Assembly (NCBI RefSeq): GCF_900109555.1
Contig: NZ_FNZV01000007.1
Span: forward strand, 1 to 64,000
DNA: 64,000 bases
From: Pacificibacter marinus
Lineage (GTDB): Bacteria; Pseudomonadota; Alphaproteobacteria; Rhodobacterales; Rhodobacteraceae
Direction of reading: 5' to 3'
Both the position numbers and the translations under genes were made by a program. The notes below the pieces were generated by a model. That model saw nothing but the letters and a program-made list of their open reading frames with translations, was not told the origin of the DNA and did not search any database. Position 1 is the first letter of the stretch. The number at the start of each line of letters is the position of its first letter. Shown here one piece after another: positions 1-8,885 of the stretch.

Positions 1-483
1 AATTTGGTACGACCGCTCAGACACATCGTTGATCAGGCAAAAGCCAGCAACGTGGTCCATCGCGTCGGCTTCAGACACGTATTTGGCTTTCTTGCCGATC
101 ACAAACCCAAGCTCGACTTCCCAGTCGGTTTTCTCAGACTCGCGCGGGATGATGATGTCATCATTCGGGCCACAAATCGCTGAGGTGTATTTGGCAAAAA
201 TCACTGGCTCAGGCGGCACTTCCAGACCGGATTCAGCAGCGTGATCAGCATAATTGAGACCGATACAGATGAATTTTCCGGTTCCACCCACACAAGCGCC
301 ATAGCGCGGATTGCCCTCAACCAGTGGCAAAGTCGCAGGATCAATGTCTTTGAGCGCGCTCAAGTTCACCAGAACTTCGCCAGCAATATCAGACACATGA
401 GCAGACAAATCGCGCAACGCGCCATCCGCATCAATCATTCCCGGTTTTTCAGCGCCGCGCGCCCCATAGCGTACAAGTTTCAT
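1..483 (-). CDS. Fumarylacetoacetate hydrolase (FAH) family protein, 3' end cut off by the window
   Basis: The 161 codons visible begin MKLVRYG and contain the FAH-fold stretch GKFICIGLNYADHAAE followed by EPVIFAKYTSAICGPND and KTDWEVELGFVIG, whose acidic residues are the usual divalent-metal ligands of this family. The ATG at 483 follows a good GGAAGG ribosome site. The gene lies 27 nt downstream of an SDR dehydrogenase on the same strand. In the non-phosphorylating L-rhamnose/L-fucose pathways an SDR makes a 2,4-diketo-3-deoxy sugar acid and an FAH-family hydrolase cleaves it, so that role is inferred. Annotation pipelines often call such proteins ureidoglycolate lyase or HHDD isomerase. 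The C-terminus lies outside the window. Confidence 0.85.
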   Translation of the reverse strand, partial: MKLVRYGARGAEKPGMIDADGALRDLSAHVSDIAGEVLVNLSALKDIDPATLPLVEGNPRYGACVGGTGKFICIGLNYADHAAESGLEVPPEPVIFAKYTSAICGPNDDIIIPRESEKTDWEVELGFVIGKKAKYVSEADAMDHVAGFCLINDVSERSYQI

Positions 484-510
484 AGTCTTCCTTCCTCAAA
501 ATCAAATTTC

Positions 511-1257
511 TTAAGCTGTCCAGCCGCCATCGATGATGTGTTCTTGTCCCGTGGTGAAACCAGATTCATCCGAAGCAAGATAGGCCACAAGAGCAGCAAT
601 TTCATGCGGTTGCCCAATGCGCCCCATGGGCTGACGCGCCACAAAAGCACTCAGCGCGCCCTCGTAATCGCCGGTATCTTTCAGGCGTTGATGCAATGAT
701 GGGCTGTCGACCGTGCCGGGGCAAATCGAATTACAGCGGATGCCTTGCGTCACATAATCCGTCGCGATTGCCCGCGTCATGCCCGCGACAGCCGCCTTGG
801 ACGCGCTGTAAGCCAAGCGATTTGCAGGCCCCGTAACAGGCCCCGCGACCGAAGACATATTGATGATAGAGCCGCCGCCGTTGGTCAACATCGCAGGCAA
901 AAATGCGCGGATCATACGGTATTGCGCCTTGGCGTTGAGCGCAAATGCCATGTCCCAATCGTCTTCTGGCGTGTGCAAAATATCGCCCGCATGGACGATG
1001 CCTGCGCAGTTGAACAGCACATCGACAGCGCCGATATCAGTTGCCAATTCCGTGATCGCATTGGCATCTAACACATTGAGAACACGCGCCTCTATGCCAT
1101 CAATCGCGTTCAATTCCGCCACAGAATCCGCGTTGATATCCGTCGCAATAACCCGCGCGCCTTCCGCTGCCATCCGCACCGCACAAGCCCGACCAATCCC
1201 CTGACCCGCAGCCGTCATGACAACGACCTTGCCCTGCAACCGTTTGCTCATATCCAT
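511..1257 (-). CDS. SDR family NAD(P)-dependent oxidoreductase (likely sugar-acid dehydrogenase)
   Basis: A 248-residue classical short-chain dehydrogenase. It has the Rossmann motif TAAGQGIGRA near residues 15-24, NCAG, the catalytic Ser in NMSSVAG, YSASK (Tyr and Lys) and the end motif TGQEHIIDGGW. The ATG at 1257 follows GGGGAAA at proper spacing; an earlier in-frame start lacks a ribosome site. The TAAGQGIGRA variant and the FAH-family neighbour downstream fit a 2-keto-3-deoxy-L-fuconate or L-rhamnonate 4-dehydrogenase (inference). The family is certain, the substrate is not. It is probably first in its transcript, behind a palindromic operator at 1310-1319. Confidence 0.88.
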   Translation of the reverse strand: MDMSKRLQGKVVVMTAAGQGIGRACAVRMAAEGARVIATDINADSVAELNAIDGIEARVLNVLDANAITELATDIGAVDVLFNCAGIVHAGDILHTPEDDWDMAFALNAKAQYRMIRAFLPAMLTNGGGSIINMSSVAGPVTGPANRLAYSASKAAVAGMTRAIATDYVTQGIRCNSICPGTVDSPSLHQRLKDTGDYEGALSAFVARQPMGRIGQPHEIAALVAYLASDESGFTTGQEHIIDGGWTA

Positions 1258-1309
1258 GTGTTTTTCCCCGATGAACAGGTTACCGCCGTATGGCCGCACC
1301 TAATATTTT

Positions 1310-1358
1310 TGGTATACCATTTATCAGGAGATAAGCAGATCATCCCGCATTTGTCCAA
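1310..1358 (-). promoter_or_regulatory. Candidate promoter and GntR-like operator of the SDR/FAH unit
   Basis: On the minus strand TTGGAC (1358-1353) and TTATCT (1334-1329) are 18 nt apart and resemble -35 and -10 boxes. The perfect palindrome TGGTATACCA (1310-1319) lies just downstream of the predicted start point, the usual place for a repressor site. Its core resembles operators of FadR-subfamily GntR regulators such as UxuR/ExuR (family knowledge). The rest of the 325-nt gap 1258-1582 shows no gene that I can support. Confidence 0.5.
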
Positions 1359-1582
1359 CCCCAAAAGACGATTTTGGTCCGAAAAATAAACCAAAACGTC
1401 ATCTAGAAAAGAACGCCGCGTGTACAACGTATTTGAATGCTAGATGTTCAAAGAATTTATGCAAAAGGCGCGACGTGCAAGATGTCTTGCCCACCATTCA
1501 TATGCGTCCAGATATGCCAGCCTACGGGCCCAATGCCACCAACATATTATCAACGGACATGCGGCCCCAAGACTGCGTTGGA

Positions 1583-2293
1583 CTAACCTTTAAACCCAGT
1601 CGCCACGACGAATTTTTCGGAACTGTCAGAGCGCGACGCTGGGGGTTTGACGTGCATTACTTTGGTAAAGCGTTGCTTTAAAACCTTTTGAAGATCGCCC
1701 TCAGCACCACCAGCCAAAACTTTAGCGACGAATGTCCCGCCTTCTTCCAGCACGTCAAATGCGAAATACGCCGCAGCTTCACACAAGGCCATGATGCGGT
1801 TGTGATCCGTTTGTTTGTGACCCGAGGCAGAGGCCGCCATGTCAGACATCACAACATCAGCATGCCCCCCAAGCCATTTCTTGGTTTTGATATCTGCGTC
1901 GTCTTCCATAAAATCCAATTGGTGAATTTCGGCGCCAGCAATAGGTTCGACTTCTTGCAAATCGACACCCAAAACATAACCAACACGTTTGCCCGACTTT
2001 TCACCCAAAGAATTCACCCGCTTAACGGCAATCTGGCACCAACCGCCCGGCGCACAGCCCAAATCCACAACCCGCGCCCCTGGCACGAGAAAGCGAAATT
2101 TGTCATCAAGTTCAAGAATTTTATAGGCAGCACGACCGCGAAACCCATCTGTTTGGGCGCGTTTCACATATGGATCATTCAACTGGCGCTCAAGCCAAAG
2201 GGTCGAGGACAGCTTGCGCCCGCGTGCAGATTTAACTTTCACCCGTAGATCACGCGCGCCGCGACCCGATGATTTCTTTTCGGCCATGTTCAT
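1583..2293 (-). CDS. rlmE: 23S rRNA (uridine-2552-2'-O)-methyltransferase RlmE
   Basis: A 236-residue FtsJ-type SAM methyltransferase that 2'-O-methylates the A-loop uridine of 23S rRNA late in 50S assembly. The SAM motif [12 protein letters not shown] is present, and so is the K-D-K-E catalytic set: Lys in AAYKILELD, Asp in VVMSDMA, Lys in GTFVAKVL and Glu in [11 protein letters not shown]. The N-terminal basic tail ([22 protein letters not shown]) is typical of alphaproteobacterial RlmE. The start at 2293 has AGGA five nt upstream; the next Met, two codons in, is also possible. It follows a TerB gene on the same strand with a 99-nt gap. Confidence 0.93.
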   Translation of the reverse strand: MNMAEKKSSGRGARDLRVKVKSARGRKLSSTLWLERQLNDPYVKRAQTDGFRGRAAYKILELDDKFRFLVPGARVVDLGCAPGGWCQIAVKRVNSLGEKSGKRVGYVLGVDLQEVEPIAGAEIHQLDFMEDDADIKTKKWLGGHADVVMSDMAASASGHKQTDHNRIMALCEAAAYFAFDVLEEGGTFVAKVLAGGAEGDLQKVLKQRFTKVMHVKPPASRSDSSEKFVVATGFKG

Positions 2294-2392
2294 AAATTCC
2301 TGTATTTGAACACGCTTATAACAGTTAGAGAGAGGGATTGGAATGCGTTGTAACGCGCGGTTTTCACACAGCGCTCAGCAACATCAACATGA

Positions 2393-2833
2393 CTAGGTTT
2401 GCGCCGCGATTTGCAATTCTTTGGCGCGCTCAGGGGAAATGCCAAGCACGTCTTCGATTTGGTGCAAAAGCGCGTCTTCTTCAGCGTGATTAACACCATC
2501 GGCATAGACCACAGCCCAAAGCGCGCTCAATGTCGCTTCTTTTTCATCAGAACTGATCGCGTTTTTCAAAATGCCTGTCATCTCGGATGTATCAGGCATT
2601 TGGCTTTCTAGTTTTTGGCACGCTGCGCGCATTTTAGCGGCTTCAATCGGGTTCAACCCATAGCGCCCAGCCAAAACCCGATCAATCACCTGAATTTCTT
2701 CGAACAAATAGGTGTTATCTGCCTTCGCAGCCCGCACCATAAGTGCCCCCATCGCGTGACGTGCGTCGGCTTCGGGCAAAGGTGTTTGGTATCCTGAGGG
2801 TTTGTTAAGGAACGCAAGCAGGGTTTCAAGCAT
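2393..2833 (-). CDS. TerB-family tellurite-resistance-like protein
   Basis: A 146-residue all-helical protein with the TerB/DjlA-N pattern: an acidic, metal-binding-type first motif (MVRAAKADNTYLFEEIQVID) and its repeat (LSALWAVVYADGVNHAEEDALLHQIEDVLGIS). It is cytoplasmic, with no signal or membrane segment. The ATG at 2833 follows GGAAAAA. Stand-alone TerB proteins are common in Rhodobacteraceae. Their role is not settled, and tellurite resistance should not be assumed without the other ter genes, none of which are here. Confidence 0.82.
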   Translation of the reverse strand: MLETLLAFLNKPSGYQTPLPEADARHAMGALMVRAAKADNTYLFEEIQVIDRVLAGRYGLNPIEAAKMRAACQKLESQMPDTSEMTGILKNAISSDEKEATLSALWAVVYADGVNHAEEDALLHQIEDVLGISPERAKELQIAAQT

Positions 2834-2915
2834 GTTATTTTTCCAAAATCATATCTGCCAACAAGGTAACGGCAAAGCCCGCGTCATGCTAGAAAATAGT
2901 CATGCAAAATTCCAA

Positions 2916-2951
2916 AATGAGGGCCAAACAACCGCAGTCATCGCCCTCATT
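2916..2951 (-). terminator. Probable intrinsic terminator after the 3-hydroxyisobutyrate dehydrogenase-like gene
   Basis: A perfect 9-bp stem, AATGAGGGC/GCCCTCATT, with an 18-nt loop is followed on the minus strand by TTTTGGAATTTT. It begins 17 nt past the stop codon at 2968. Confidence 0.6.
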
Positions 2952-2967
2952 CAGGTGTTATAATGCG

Positions 2968-3840
2968 TTATTCAAAAGCTTTGAGACGCTTCATCAAACT
3001 AGAGGTATCCCAACGCCCGCCACCCATCTTTTGCACATCTTTATAGAACTGATCGACAAGGGCTGTGACTGGCAGGCTTGCGCCCACGTCATCGCCTGCT
3101 TCCAAACAGATCGCCAAATCTTTGCGCATCCAATCAACGGCAAAGCCGTGCTCATATTCATCTGCCAGCATTGTTTTGTGACGATTGACCATCTGCCAAC
3201 TGCCAGCCGCACCGCCAGAAATCACATCAACCAAAGCTTCGCCATCCAGACCGGATTTTTCAGCCAAATGCAGAGCTTCTGACAGACCCTGAACCAGTCC
3301 GGCTATGGCAATTTGGTTGCACATTTTGGCCGTCTGACCTGCGCCAACCGCGCCCAAACGTTTCACAATTTTGCCATAGGCTTGCATCACAGGTTCAGCG
3401 GCGGCGAAATCGACCTCAGACCCACCACACATCACAGACAATACACCGTTTTCGGCCCCAGCTTGGCCACCAGAGACAGGCGCATCGACGTAGCCGACAG
3501 TTTTTGCGGCAGCGATTTCAGCCAGCTCACGGGTGACTTTGGCTGATACTGTGGTGTGGTCGACGAAAATAGCCCCTGCGGACATGCCGGCAAATGCGCC
3601 GTCATCGCCCAAACAAACTGAGCGCAGATCATAGTCATTGCCCACACAGGCCATGACGAAATCACACCCTTCGGCGGCTTCACGCGGCGTTGGTGCGGAT
3701 GCCCCGCCATGCGCGTCAGCCCAAGCTTTTGCTTTTGATTCTGTGCGATTGAACACACGTACATCATGCCCTGCAGCGGCCAGATGTCGTGCCATCGGAA
3801 AGCCCATAACTCCAAGTCCTAAAAATGCTACTGTCGCCAT
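2968..3840 (-). CDS. NAD(P)-dependent beta-hydroxyacid dehydrogenase (3-hydroxyisobutyrate / tartronate-semialdehyde type)
   Basis: A 290-residue member of the 6-phosphogluconate-dehydrogenase-like family. It has the N-terminal nucleotide motif FLGLGVMGFPMARHL (about residues 6-20), the substrate motif DAPVSGGQAGAENG, and the catalytic-Lys motif GAGQTAKMCNQI. The Arg in VRVFNRTESKA after the second strand is the usual NADP-preference position, but the cofactor is not certain. The ATG at 3840 overlaps no neighbour. Likely substrates are 3-hydroxyisobutyrate, tartronate semialdehyde or succinate semialdehyde; the sequence alone does not choose. It is a single gene with its own terminator. Confidence 0.88.
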   Translation of the reverse strand: MATVAFLGLGVMGFPMARHLAAAGHDVRVFNRTESKAKAWADAHGGASAPTPREAAEGCDFVMACVGNDYDLRSVCLGDDGAFAGMSAGAIFVDHTTVSAKVTRELAEIAAAKTVGYVDAPVSGGQAGAENGVLSVMCGGSEVDFAAAEPVMQAYGKIVKRLGAVGAGQTAKMCNQIAIAGLVQGLSEALHLAEKSGLDGEALVDVISGGAAGSWQMVNRHKTMLADEYEHGFAVDWMRKDLAICLEAGDDVGASLPVTALVDQFYKDVQKMGGGRWDTSSLMKRLKAFE

Positions 3841-3931
3841 GGCTTTTTTCCTCTAATCAAATGTGATTTAACGCGCCTAAGTCCTAAAGCACAGGACCGC
3901 CAAATTCACAATAAGCAGGTCTGCACAGCCC

Positions 3932-6391
3932 ATGGCACTTTTCTTTAAATGGCTCTTTCGCATCTTCACTGGCGGTCTAATTCTTGCGCTTTTAGGCGGT
4001 TATATGGCCTATTATCTGGGGTCACGGTCCCTGCCCGACTACGACGCCACGGTCACGGTCAACGGCATTGCCGGCCCTCTGGAAATTGCGCGCGATACCG
4101 CAAATGTGCCGCATATTTTTGGTGACACCGACGAAGATGTGTATTTTGGGCTAGGGTTCGCTCATGCCCAAGACCGCCTATTTCAAATGATGCTGTTGCG
4201 GCGCACGGCCCAAGGAAAACTGTCTGAAGTGTATGGCGAACGCACAAAAGATACAGATGAATTGATGCGCAGGCTGGCTGTGTATGAAGCTGCCGAATCC
4301 TCAGCCCCCTTGCAAACACCCGAAACCACAGCAGCGCTCAAAGCTTATGCGCGCGGCGTGAATGCGTGGATCATTGAAATAAACAAAGGCGCGATGGGTC
4401 GTGGTGCGCCTGAGTTTTTCTTATTTCCATCTGAAATTTCCTATTGGCGCCCAGAGGATTCCATCGCCTTGCTCAAACTGGTGGCTCTGCGCCAGTCAGA
4501 CCATATTTCTGCCGAAGTGTTACGGGCCCGCACATCACTATTGCTGCCCTCTGAACGGGTCAAAGATATTTTACCCGATGCCCCCGGCGCGCCCACATCG
4601 TTGCTGGCAGATTTCGCGACACTTTTCCCAAGTGTCGCGCCTAATCAACCCGCTTTGCACACAGAATATGCCATGGCCGGCCTCAACGCAGCCCCGTTTG
4701 GTGGCGCGTCGAATGTTTGGGCCGCCTCGCCTGAGCGGGCAGCCTCCAGCGCGTCTTTGATGGCCAACGATCCCCATCTGGGGTTCAGCGCGCCTGGCGC
4801 GTGGTATTTGGCCCGTCTTGAATTGCAATCAGGCGGAGTCATTGGCGCGAGCATTCCGGGCATCCCGTTCATCATTGCAGGGCGCAAAGAAACCCTGTCT
4901 TGGGGGATCACCTCGACCTACACCGATGATGCTGATCTGTTTATCGAAAAGGTAAACCCCGATAACTCAAGCGAAGTTCTGACGCCCGATGGGTACAAAA
5001 GAATGCGCAGTAAACCGTCGATTGTGCGCATCAAAGATCAAGCGCCCGAAACGATCACCCTGCAATGGACAGACAACGGGCCTGTGTTGCCGCAAAAAGC
5101 GTTTGATTTGAACACGGTCACACCCAATGGCCATATCGTTTCCGTGTCATGGACGGCTCTGTCATATCAAGATAAATCCTTGTCCGCGCTGTACAAGTTG
5201 ATGAATGCAAACACGGTGCGCCAAGGCTTGGCCGCAGGTCGTGACTTTGCAGCACCCGCGCTCAATCTGGCTTTAGCTGACCCCAGCTATATCGCCCAAA
5301 AAACCATTGGCCTTGCGCCAGTTCGCAATGCCGCGCATCAAAGCCAAGGGCGCATTCCATCCCAAGGTTGGGTGGCCGAAAACCAGTGGCAAGGCTGGCG
5401 TGATTATGATGATTTACCTTTGTTTGAGCCTCAAAAGGGCGGCATCATCGGCAATACAAACAACAAAACCACCGATGCGCCGTTTCCGAACCATCTGTCG
5501 TTTCACTGGGGTGACACACAGCGCATTGAGCGATGGAAGCGTTTGATGCAAAACCGCGAAGTCCACACCCGTGAAAGCTTTATCGAGGCGCAAAACGACA
5601 TCGTATCTTATTCTGCACGCTCGCTTTTGCCGCTTGTGGCCGCTGATTTGTGGTTCACAGGCGAAGCTGCCCCCGAAGGCACGCCAGAGCGCCAACGCCA
5701 ACGCGCCTTGCAATTGCTGGCCGAATGGAACGGCGAAATGAATGAACATTTGCCCGAACCTTTGATCTATTCGGCATGGATGCGCGCGTTGCAAGACAGG
5801 CTGATCCGTGACGAATTGGGGCCACTGTCGCGCGCTTACACCCATGTCGAACCTTTGTTTATTGAACGTGTGTACCGCGATATCGGTGGGGCGTCTGTGT
5901 GGTGTGATGTGCTGCAATCCGCACCGACGGAAAGCTGTTCTGATATTGCGCGCCAATCCTTGGATGATGCTTTGCTTTGGGTCGGTGAAACCTATGGCAC
6001 AGCTTTGGAATCTTTGCGTTGGGGCGATGCGCATGCAGCCCAACACGAGCACCCAGTGCTGGGTAAAGTGCCGTTTCTTAAATGGGTTGTGAACATTCGC
6101 CAATCCACCTCGGGCGGTGACAACACATTGATGCGCGGCCTTACCTCTGGCACGGGCGATCAACCCTTTACCAATGTACACGGGGCTGCCTATCGCGGTG
6201 TGTATGATTTTGCCGACCCTGACAGCTCGGTTTTCATTATTGCCACCGGCCAATCTGGGCACCCTTTGTCGCGTCACTATGATGACTTGGGCGAATTGTG
6301 GCGGCGTGGAGAATATGTGCCAATGACGCTTGATCCCGCACTGGCTCGTGCGGCAGGGGTTGGCATAACGCATCTTTTGCCCGAAGATTAA
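3932..6391 (+). CDS. Penicillin acylase family protein (Ntn hydrolase)
   Basis: An 819-residue precursor of the S45 Ntn-hydrolase family, which includes penicillin G acylases and quorum-signal (AHL) acylases. Residues 7-29 form one hydrophobic segment that could export or anchor the protein. The likely autocatalytic site is Ala-Ser at residues 259/260 in GGASNVWA, which would leave Ser260 as N-terminal nucleophile of the beta chain; NDPHLGF and the later SGGDNTLMRG region are also typical. In most relatives Gly precedes the nucleophile, so Ala is a small deviation. The natural substrate is unknown; AHL or other amide hydrolysis in the envelope is inference. No strong ribosome site is visible before the ATG. 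Confidence 0.87.
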   Translation: MALFFKWLFRIFTGGLILALLGGYMAYYLGSRSLPDYDATVTVNGIAGPLEIARDTANVPHIFGDTDEDVYFGLGFAHAQDRLFQMMLLRRTAQGKLSEVYGERTKDTDELMRRLAVYEAAESSAPLQTPETTAALKAYARGVNAWIIEINKGAMGRGAPEFFLFPSEISYWRPEDSIALLKLVALRQSDHISAEVLRARTSLLLPSERVKDILPDAPGAPTSLLADFATLFPSVAPNQPALHTEYAMAGLNAAPFGGASNVWAASPERAASSASLMANDPHLGFSAPGAWYLARLELQSGGVIGASIPGIPFIIAGRKETLSWGITSTYTDDADLFIEKVNPDNSSEVLTPDGYKRMRSKPSIVRIKDQAPETITLQWTDNGPVLPQKAFDLNTVTPNGHIVSVSWTALSYQDKSLSALYKLMNANTVRQGLAAGRDFAAPALNLALADPSYIAQKTIGLAPVRNAAHQSQGRIPSQGWVAENQWQGWRDYDDLPLFEPQKGGIIGNTNNKTTDAPFPNHLSFHWGDTQRIERWKRLMQNREVHTRESFIEAQNDIVSYSARSLLPLVAADLWFTGEAAPEGTPERQRQRALQLLAEWNGEMNEHLPEPLIYSAWMRALQDRLIRDELGPLSRAYTHVEPLFIERVYRDIGGASVWCDVLQSAPTESCSDIARQSLDDALLWVGETYGTALESLRWGDAHAAQHEHPVLGKVPFLKWVVNIRQSTSGGDNTLMRGLTSGTGDQPFTNVHGAAYRGVYDFADPDSSVFIIATGQSGHPLSRHYDDLGELWRRGEYVPMTLDPALARAAGVGITHLLPED

Positions 6392-6460
6392 CAAGCGTTC
6401 CATGCCACATCACGCCACAAAATACGCCGCACCAAGGCGCATCATATCGGAGCCTAAAAC

Positions 6461-7468
6461 ATGACACAGCCCCCCCGCGCAGTGCAGCTTTTTGCCCTAG
6501 ATGGGCACGGCAGATCGCGTGAAGCAGACCTGCAAGATTTCGCGGCCTCTGCAGCCATAGCTGGCACATCTCAGGGTACAAAAGGCTTTAGCTTTGCTTG
6601 GGTTTACGGCGGCGCAGGCCAAGAAACGACAAAGTTGGAACTGGCCCCCTTTGATTTGGACGGCTTCGTGTCTGACGCCTTAACCGCCGAAGAAACCCGC
6701 CCTCGCTGCACCGTTCACAATGACGGTGTTATTTTGAATTTGCGTGGCGTGAATTTGAACGAAGGGGCTGATCCAGAAGACATGATTTCTGTGCGCCTGT
6801 GGATTCAAGACACGGTGATCATCGGCGTGTGGAAACGCAAACTCAAAGCCATCGACGATTTGTTTGATGCGATGCAACGGGGCAAAGCCCCTGAAACGCC
6901 CGGTGATTTTGCCGCCAAACTATCGCTACGCCTATCGGACCGCGCCGAACCTATCGTGGCCGCGCTTAATGATGCGATTGATACGCTGGAAGAAGATCTG
7001 TCTGAGGGCGGCAAACTGCAAGACGCAAGGATGCGGCTGGCACAATTGCGCCATTCTGCCACGACATTGCGCCGTTATATGTTCCCGCAACGTGATGCCC
7101 TGACAACACTGGAAATCGAAGATGTATCATGGCTGCAAGAGCGTGATCGCAGTCGCTTGCGTGAAGCAGCGGACCGCGTGACCCGCATGGCCGAAGAATT
7201 GGAAGCCATCCGTGATCGTGCGCAAATCGTGCAAGATCAAATCATGGATCGCCGCGCTGAAACGATGAACAGCCAAATGCTTTTGCTGTCTATCGTGGCG
7301 GCTATATTTTTGCCGCTGGGGCTGCTGACGGGGCTTTTAGGCGTCAATGTGGGCGGCATTCCTTTGGCTGATAGCGCTTGGGGGTTTGCCATTGTTTGTG
7401 CGATTTTGATCGTGGTCGGCATAGGCCAAGTCTGGCTGTTTAAACGCCTTGGTATGTTTGGAAAATAG
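6461..7468 (+). CDS. zntB: CorA-family zinc/magnesium transporter, ZntB type
   Basis: A 335-residue inner-membrane cation transporter. It has a long cytoplasmic N-domain with a charged helical neck (about residues 165-265) and two C-terminal membrane helices. The signature between them reads GVN (residues 294-296) in GLLTGLLGVNVGGIP, the form found in ZntB-type proteins rather than the GMN of classical CorA. Family knowledge gives proton-coupled Zn2+ transport; direction and ion here are inferred. The start ATG follows GGAGC. It sits 69 nt after the acylase on the same strand, with no terminator between them, so co-transcription is possible. Confidence 0.88.
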   Translation: MTQPPRAVQLFALDGHGRSREADLQDFAASAAIAGTSQGTKGFSFAWVYGGAGQETTKLELAPFDLDGFVSDALTAEETRPRCTVHNDGVILNLRGVNLNEGADPEDMISVRLWIQDTVIIGVWKRKLKAIDDLFDAMQRGKAPETPGDFAAKLSLRLSDRAEPIVAALNDAIDTLEEDLSEGGKLQDARMRLAQLRHSATTLRRYMFPQRDALTTLEIEDVSWLQERDRSRLREAADRVTRMAEELEAIRDRAQIVQDQIMDRRAETMNSQMLLLSIVAAIFLPLGLLTGLLGVNVGGIPLADSAWGFAIVCAILIVVGIGQVWLFKRLGMFGK

Positions 7469-7489
7469 CCCTGCTTCAAAGACAGGGCT
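7467..7489. terminator. Weak hairpin between convergent zntB and hflX
   Basis: A 7-bp perfect stem, AGCCCTG/CAGGGCT, with a 9-nt loop overlaps the last base of zntB. No clear T-run follows on either strand, so its role as a terminator is doubtful. The remaining 100 nt to hflX hold nothing else that I recognise. Confidence 0.3.
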
Positions 7490-7592
7490 GAATATGCACA
7501 ACAGTTTTACAAATAAATTTGTGATTTGGCGCACGGGAGTATTTTGAGGTCAGCATCAAATCTGCACCGCCTCACAATCGCGCGCCAAACCA

Positions 7593-8882
7593 TCACATTT
7601 CGCGGTATTCTTTTTCTTGGCGCGGGGTCCACAACACGGTGACGGCATAGCCATCTTCGGTTGCTTCCTCGTGTTCAAGGATCTGCTGTTCAAACAACCA
7701 AGCTCGTTTTCTGCCCTCAGAATATGGAATGACAAATTCGCGGCGGATTTTTTCCTCTTCGAAAAAGCGCGAAATCGCATCCAAAAGTTCTGGCACACCC
7801 TCGCCCGTGATCGCAGAAATGGCGAACTTGTCATCCTCGGCCTCTGCACGCGCAAGACGCGCATCGCGGGCCTCATCGTCCAAAAGGTCAATTTTGTTCC
7901 AGACTTCAAACATCGGCGCATCTTCTTTGATGCCCAGATCGTTCAAAATCGTCCGCACATCCAGTGCTTGCTCATGGGTTTTCTCATGGGCAATGTCGCG
8001 CACATGGATGATCAAATCGGCATCAAGCACCTCTTCAAGCGTCGCACGGAAAGACGCGACAAGCTGGGTTGGCAATGATGAAATGAAACCAACGGTGTCA
8101 GACAGGATTATTTCACGATCTGTGCCCCCTTGCGGCGCGGGCAAAACGACCGAGCGCATGGTGGGATCAAGCGTCGCAAATAACATGTCTTTGACAAACA
8201 CATCCGCACCAGTGACCTTGTTGAAAAAGGTCGATTTACCGGCGTTGGTGTAGCCAACAAGCGCCACAATCGGGAATGGCACTTTGGCGCGTGAAGCACG
8301 GTGCAATTCGCGTGTTTTCACAACCTTTTCAAGCTGTTTGCGCAATCTATTCATGTGATCATCAATGGCCCGACGGTCCGCTTCGATCTGGGTTTCCCCA
8401 GGTCCGCCGACAAACCCTAGACCGCCACGCTGACGCTCAAGGTGGGTCCAAGCACGCACCAAACGGGTGCGTTGATAGGCCAAGGCTGCCATTTCAACTT
8501 GCAACACACCCTCGCGGGTACGCGCCCGATCCGAGAAAATCTCAAGAATAAGACCGGTGCGGTCGAGCAGTTTGACCCCCCACTCTTTTTCCAGATTGCG
8601 TTGTTGCGCGGGACTGACGGGGCCATCCACCAGCACAAGTTCGATTTCGTTTTCTTCCAAACGCAGACGCAGTTCTTCGATCTTACCCTTACCAAACAAC
8701 CACCCAGGTTGCAGTTTGGGCAGGCGAACGATTTCGCCACCAATTGTGTCAAGCGACGGCAAAGCCGCAGACAGCGAAACAGCTTCGGCAAGGCCCGAAA
8801 CAGGGTCTCGCCGGTTGCGATCAGATTGAATGTCAGGGTGGATCACCCAAGCCCGCGTAAGCGGTTTATCATGTTCTTGCAA
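7593..8882 (-). CDS. hflX: GTPase HflX, ribosome-associated
   Basis: A 429-residue HflX GTPase, which splits stalled or hibernating ribosomes. The N-terminal HflX domain contains LPKLQPGWLFGKGKIEEL and VDGPVSPAQQRNLEKEW, followed by ERQRGGLGFVGGPGETQIEADRR. The G domain has GYTNAGKST (G1), DTVGFISSLP (G3) and NKIDLLDD (G4). The only reasonable start is TTG at 8882, just 3 nt after the hfq stop, with GAAGAG inside the hfq end as ribosome site. This suggests tight coupling to hfq, as in the classical hfq-hflX pair. Confidence 0.93.
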   Translation of the reverse strand: MQEHDKPLTRAWVIHPDIQSDRNRRDPVSGLAEAVSLSAALPSLDTIGGEIVRLPKLQPGWLFGKGKIEELRLRLEENEIELVLVDGPVSPAQQRNLEKEWGVKLLDRTGLILEIFSDRARTREGVLQVEMAALAYQRTRLVRAWTHLERQRGGLGFVGGPGETQIEADRRAIDDHMNRLRKQLEKVVKTRELHRASRAKVPFPIVALVGYTNAGKSTFFNKVTGADVFVKDMLFATLDPTMRSVVLPAPQGGTDREIILSDTVGFISSLPTQLVASFRATLEEVLDADLIIHVRDIAHEKTHEQALDVRTILNDLGIKEDAPMFEVWNKIDLLDDEARDARLARAEAEDDKFAISAITGEGVPELLDAISRFFEEEKIRREFVIPYSEGRKRAWLFEQQILEHEEATEDGYAVTVLWTPRQEKEYREM

Positions 8883-8885
8883 AGT

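Noticed and set aside
1433-1681. An 82-codon plus-strand open frame in the SDR-rlmE gap
   Set aside because: It runs into rlmE on the opposite strand, has no ribosome site and no recognisable protein pattern.
2393-2833. A tellurite-resistance locus (TerB here, TehA-like at 61.7 kb)
   Set aside because: The two genes are far apart and each family has broad other roles; no terZACDE or tehB is present.
5414-6403. A 329-codon antisense frame inside the acylase gene
   Set aside because: It mirrors the codon structure of the real gene and its translation (rich in Arg, His, Cys) resembles no protein family.
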